From an uncultured Eubacterium sp. (GTDB lineage: Bacteria; Bacillota; Clostridia; Lachnospirales; Lachnospiraceae): a DNA stretch of 6,883 bases. The translations under genes and the position numbers were made by a program. The notes under the pieces were generated by a model, which saw only the letters and a list, made by a program, of their open reading frames with translations, ran no database searches and was not told the DNA's origin. The stretch lies in contig CAJOPM010000015.1 of NCBI GenBank assembly GCA_905236225.1, positions 1 through 6,883 on the forward strand, read 5' to 3'. Below, piece after piece: positions 6,352 to 6,883 of this stretch. Position 1 is the stretch's first letter. Each line of letters begins with the position of its first letter.

Positions 6352-6750
6352 CTACTGAATTAAATCAGTCAATTTCTTATTATAAAAGAAATCGTGCACC
6401 AAATTGTTATACTCGGTCCACATAGGAAGAGTCAGGCATTTTGATTGACGAGGGCATTCATTATTCTCACCGCTAAGGCACGATACAGATGAAAGTGAAC
6501 CCTCCATAAGTTCAAGAATCTCGCCGACATTATACTCATCCGGCTTTCTTAGAAGCTTATATCCGCCGCCTTTGCCACTGGCTCCGACAAGCAGTCCGCC
6601 GGCCACCATATCTTTAACTATTATTTCCAAATATTTCTTTGAAATCTCTTGTCTGGCAGCTATATCTTTGAGAGGAATATAATTCCCATCCTGATTCTGT
6701 GCCAGATCCATCATTACTCTAAGAGCATATCTTCCCTTGGTTGAAATCAT
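6352..6750 (-). CDS. Rrf2-family regulator, IscR-like with three cysteines
   Basis: A 132-residue protein with the Rrf2 start MISTKGRYALRVMMDLA, a winged helix-turn-helix (about 24-67, including ISKKYLEIIVKDM and GKGGGYKL), and a loop with cysteines C91, C99 and C105. E. coli IscR uses C92, C98, C104 and H107 to hold a [2Fe-2S] cluster. The spacing here is C-x7-C-x5-C against C-x5-C-x5-C, and residue 107 is Thr, so cluster binding is plausible but the ligands differ. E42 matches the position of IscR E43, which affects DNA site choice. It is likely a dimeric repressor/activator sensing iron-sulfur, cysteine or redox state. An AAGGTGG ribosome site lies four bases before the start codon. It probably represses its own promoter and the divergent one at 6832-6860. 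Family call is certain; the iscR identity is not. Confidence 0.88.
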   Translation of the reverse strand: MISTKGRYALRVMMDLAQNQDGNYIPLKDIAARQEISKKYLEIIVKDMVAGGLLVGASGKGGGYKLLRKPDEYNVGEILELMEGSLSSVSCLSGENNECPRQSKCLTLPMWTEYNNLVHDFFYNKKLTDLIQ

Positions 6751-6775
6751 TTATCCACCTTCTAAAACTGTTTTG

Positions 6776-6801
6776 CCTATTATACCGCAAGGTAAATAGG
6801 T
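6776..6801. promoter_or_regulatory. Inverted repeat over the Rrf2 promoter, candidate operator
   Basis: CCTATT (6776-6781) and AATAGG (6795-6800) are inverted arms that overlap the -10 and the spacer of the Rrf2 promoter. Inner bases ACC and GGT also pair in a slightly shifted register. The right arm extended by one base, AATAGGT, is the exact reverse complement of ACCTATT in the neighbouring site at 6827-6845. This fits autoregulation by the Rrf2 protein; binding is inferred, not shown. Confidence 0.45.
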
Positions 6802-6808
6802 AATGCAA
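6779..6808 (-). promoter_or_regulatory. Promoter of the Rrf2 gene
   Basis: On the minus strand TATAAT (complement of 6779-6784) is preceded after 18 bases by TTGCAT (complement of 6803-6808), a partial -35. The transcript would start about 20 bases before the start codon, leaving room for the AAGGTGG ribosome site. Confidence 0.6.
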
Positions 6809-6826
6809 GAAAAATAATTTTCAAAA

Positions 6827-6845
6827 ACCTATTGACACGGTAGGT
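6827..6845. promoter_or_regulatory. Perfect inverted repeat ACCTA-N9-TAGGT, candidate operator
   Basis: The two five-base arms (6827-6831 and 6841-6845) flank and cover the -35 box of the divergent promoter. A protein bound here would block RNA polymerase. Sharing the ACCTATT half-site with the Rrf2 promoter repeat makes the Rrf2 protein the obvious candidate. Confidence 0.5.
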
Positions 6846-6860
6846 GAAAGGGAATATAAT
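6832..6860 (+). promoter_or_regulatory. Consensus sigma-A promoter reading out of the window
   Basis: TTGACA (6832-6837), a 17-base spacer and TATAAT (6855-6860) match the housekeeping consensus at all 12 positions. It fires rightwards, divergent from the Rrf2 gene, so the first gene of its transcript lies past the window edge. Such a strong core promoter usually needs a repressor; the inverted repeat over its -35 fits that. Confidence 0.85.
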
Positions 6861-6877
6861 ATGGCACATAATATTCC
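6851..6877. promoter_or_regulatory. Inverted repeat over the -10 and start region
   Basis: GGAATAT (6851-6857) and ATATTCC (6871-6877) are perfect seven-base arms separated by 13 bases. They cover the -10 box and the expected transcript start of the divergent promoter. It could be a second operator, or a leader hairpin if the start lies further left. A/T-rich arms make chance possible. Confidence 0.3.
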
Positions 6878-6883
6878 TAGCAA

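Noticed and set aside
6861..6883. ATG at 6861-6863 with an AAGGGA-like sequence just before it, opening a frame to the window edge
   Set aside because: It overlaps the TATAAT box of the consensus promoter, so it would lie upstream of the expected transcript start. Too few codons are visible to judge it.
1..6883. CRISPR array, insertion sequence, tRNA or rRNA
   Set aside because: No regularly spaced direct repeats, transposase motifs, tRNA-like cloverleaf or rRNA segments were seen on either strand.

Overview
The window looks like a chromosomal stretch from an anaerobic Firmicute, most likely a Lachnospiraceae-type Clostridium relative such as Butyrivibrio or Pseudobutyrivibrio. This rests on AT-rich coding DNA, AGGAGG-type ribosome sites, the TTGACA/TATAAT promoter style, and the mix of RsbU/RsbW-type regulators with an IscR-like Rrf2 regulator. 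The genus is an inference; there is no rRNA or other phylogenetic marker here.

Layout. Bases 1-164 are a non-coding or barely coding leader. It holds two strong fold-back structures that are clearly more GC-rich than the rest, one of which is repeated in degenerate form at 5262-5289. Five genes then follow on the + strand. They are a MATE-family membrane transporter fused to a C-terminal RsbW-like HATPase domain (165-1958), a GNAT-type acetyltransferase (1994-3067), a membrane-anchored Cache-HAMP-PP2C phosphatase of the SpoIIE/RsbU class (3064-5247), a free RsbW-like serine kinase/anti-sigma protein (5325-5732), and a YfcE/MJ0936-type metallophosphoesterase (5742-6254). A long hairpin, probably a bidirectional terminator, separates this block from a convergent Rrf2/IscR-like regulator (6352-6750, - strand). 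The right edge carries the Rrf2 promoter and a consensus divergent promoter (6832-6860) that reads out of the window. Both lie over inverted repeats sharing the half-site ACCTATT.

How the genes may work together. The phosphatase and the RsbW-like kinase are two of the three usual parts of a partner-switching stress pathway. In that scheme a periplasmic or extracellular ligand binds the Cache domain, HAMP and the linker helix activate PP2C, a STAS antagonist is dephosphorylated, and the kinase/anti-sigma is captured. No STAS protein and no sigma factor lie in the window. The unusual element is the transporter fused to a second RsbW-like domain whose ATP-binding motifs look eroded. This suggests it is a docking or scaffold domain that ties a membrane transporter to the same signalling circuit. 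The GNAT gene is coupled to the phosphatase by a 4-base start/stop overlap, so it belongs to the same unit. The Rrf2 gene and its divergent promoter form a separate regulatory unit, probably for iron-sulfur or cysteine metabolism.
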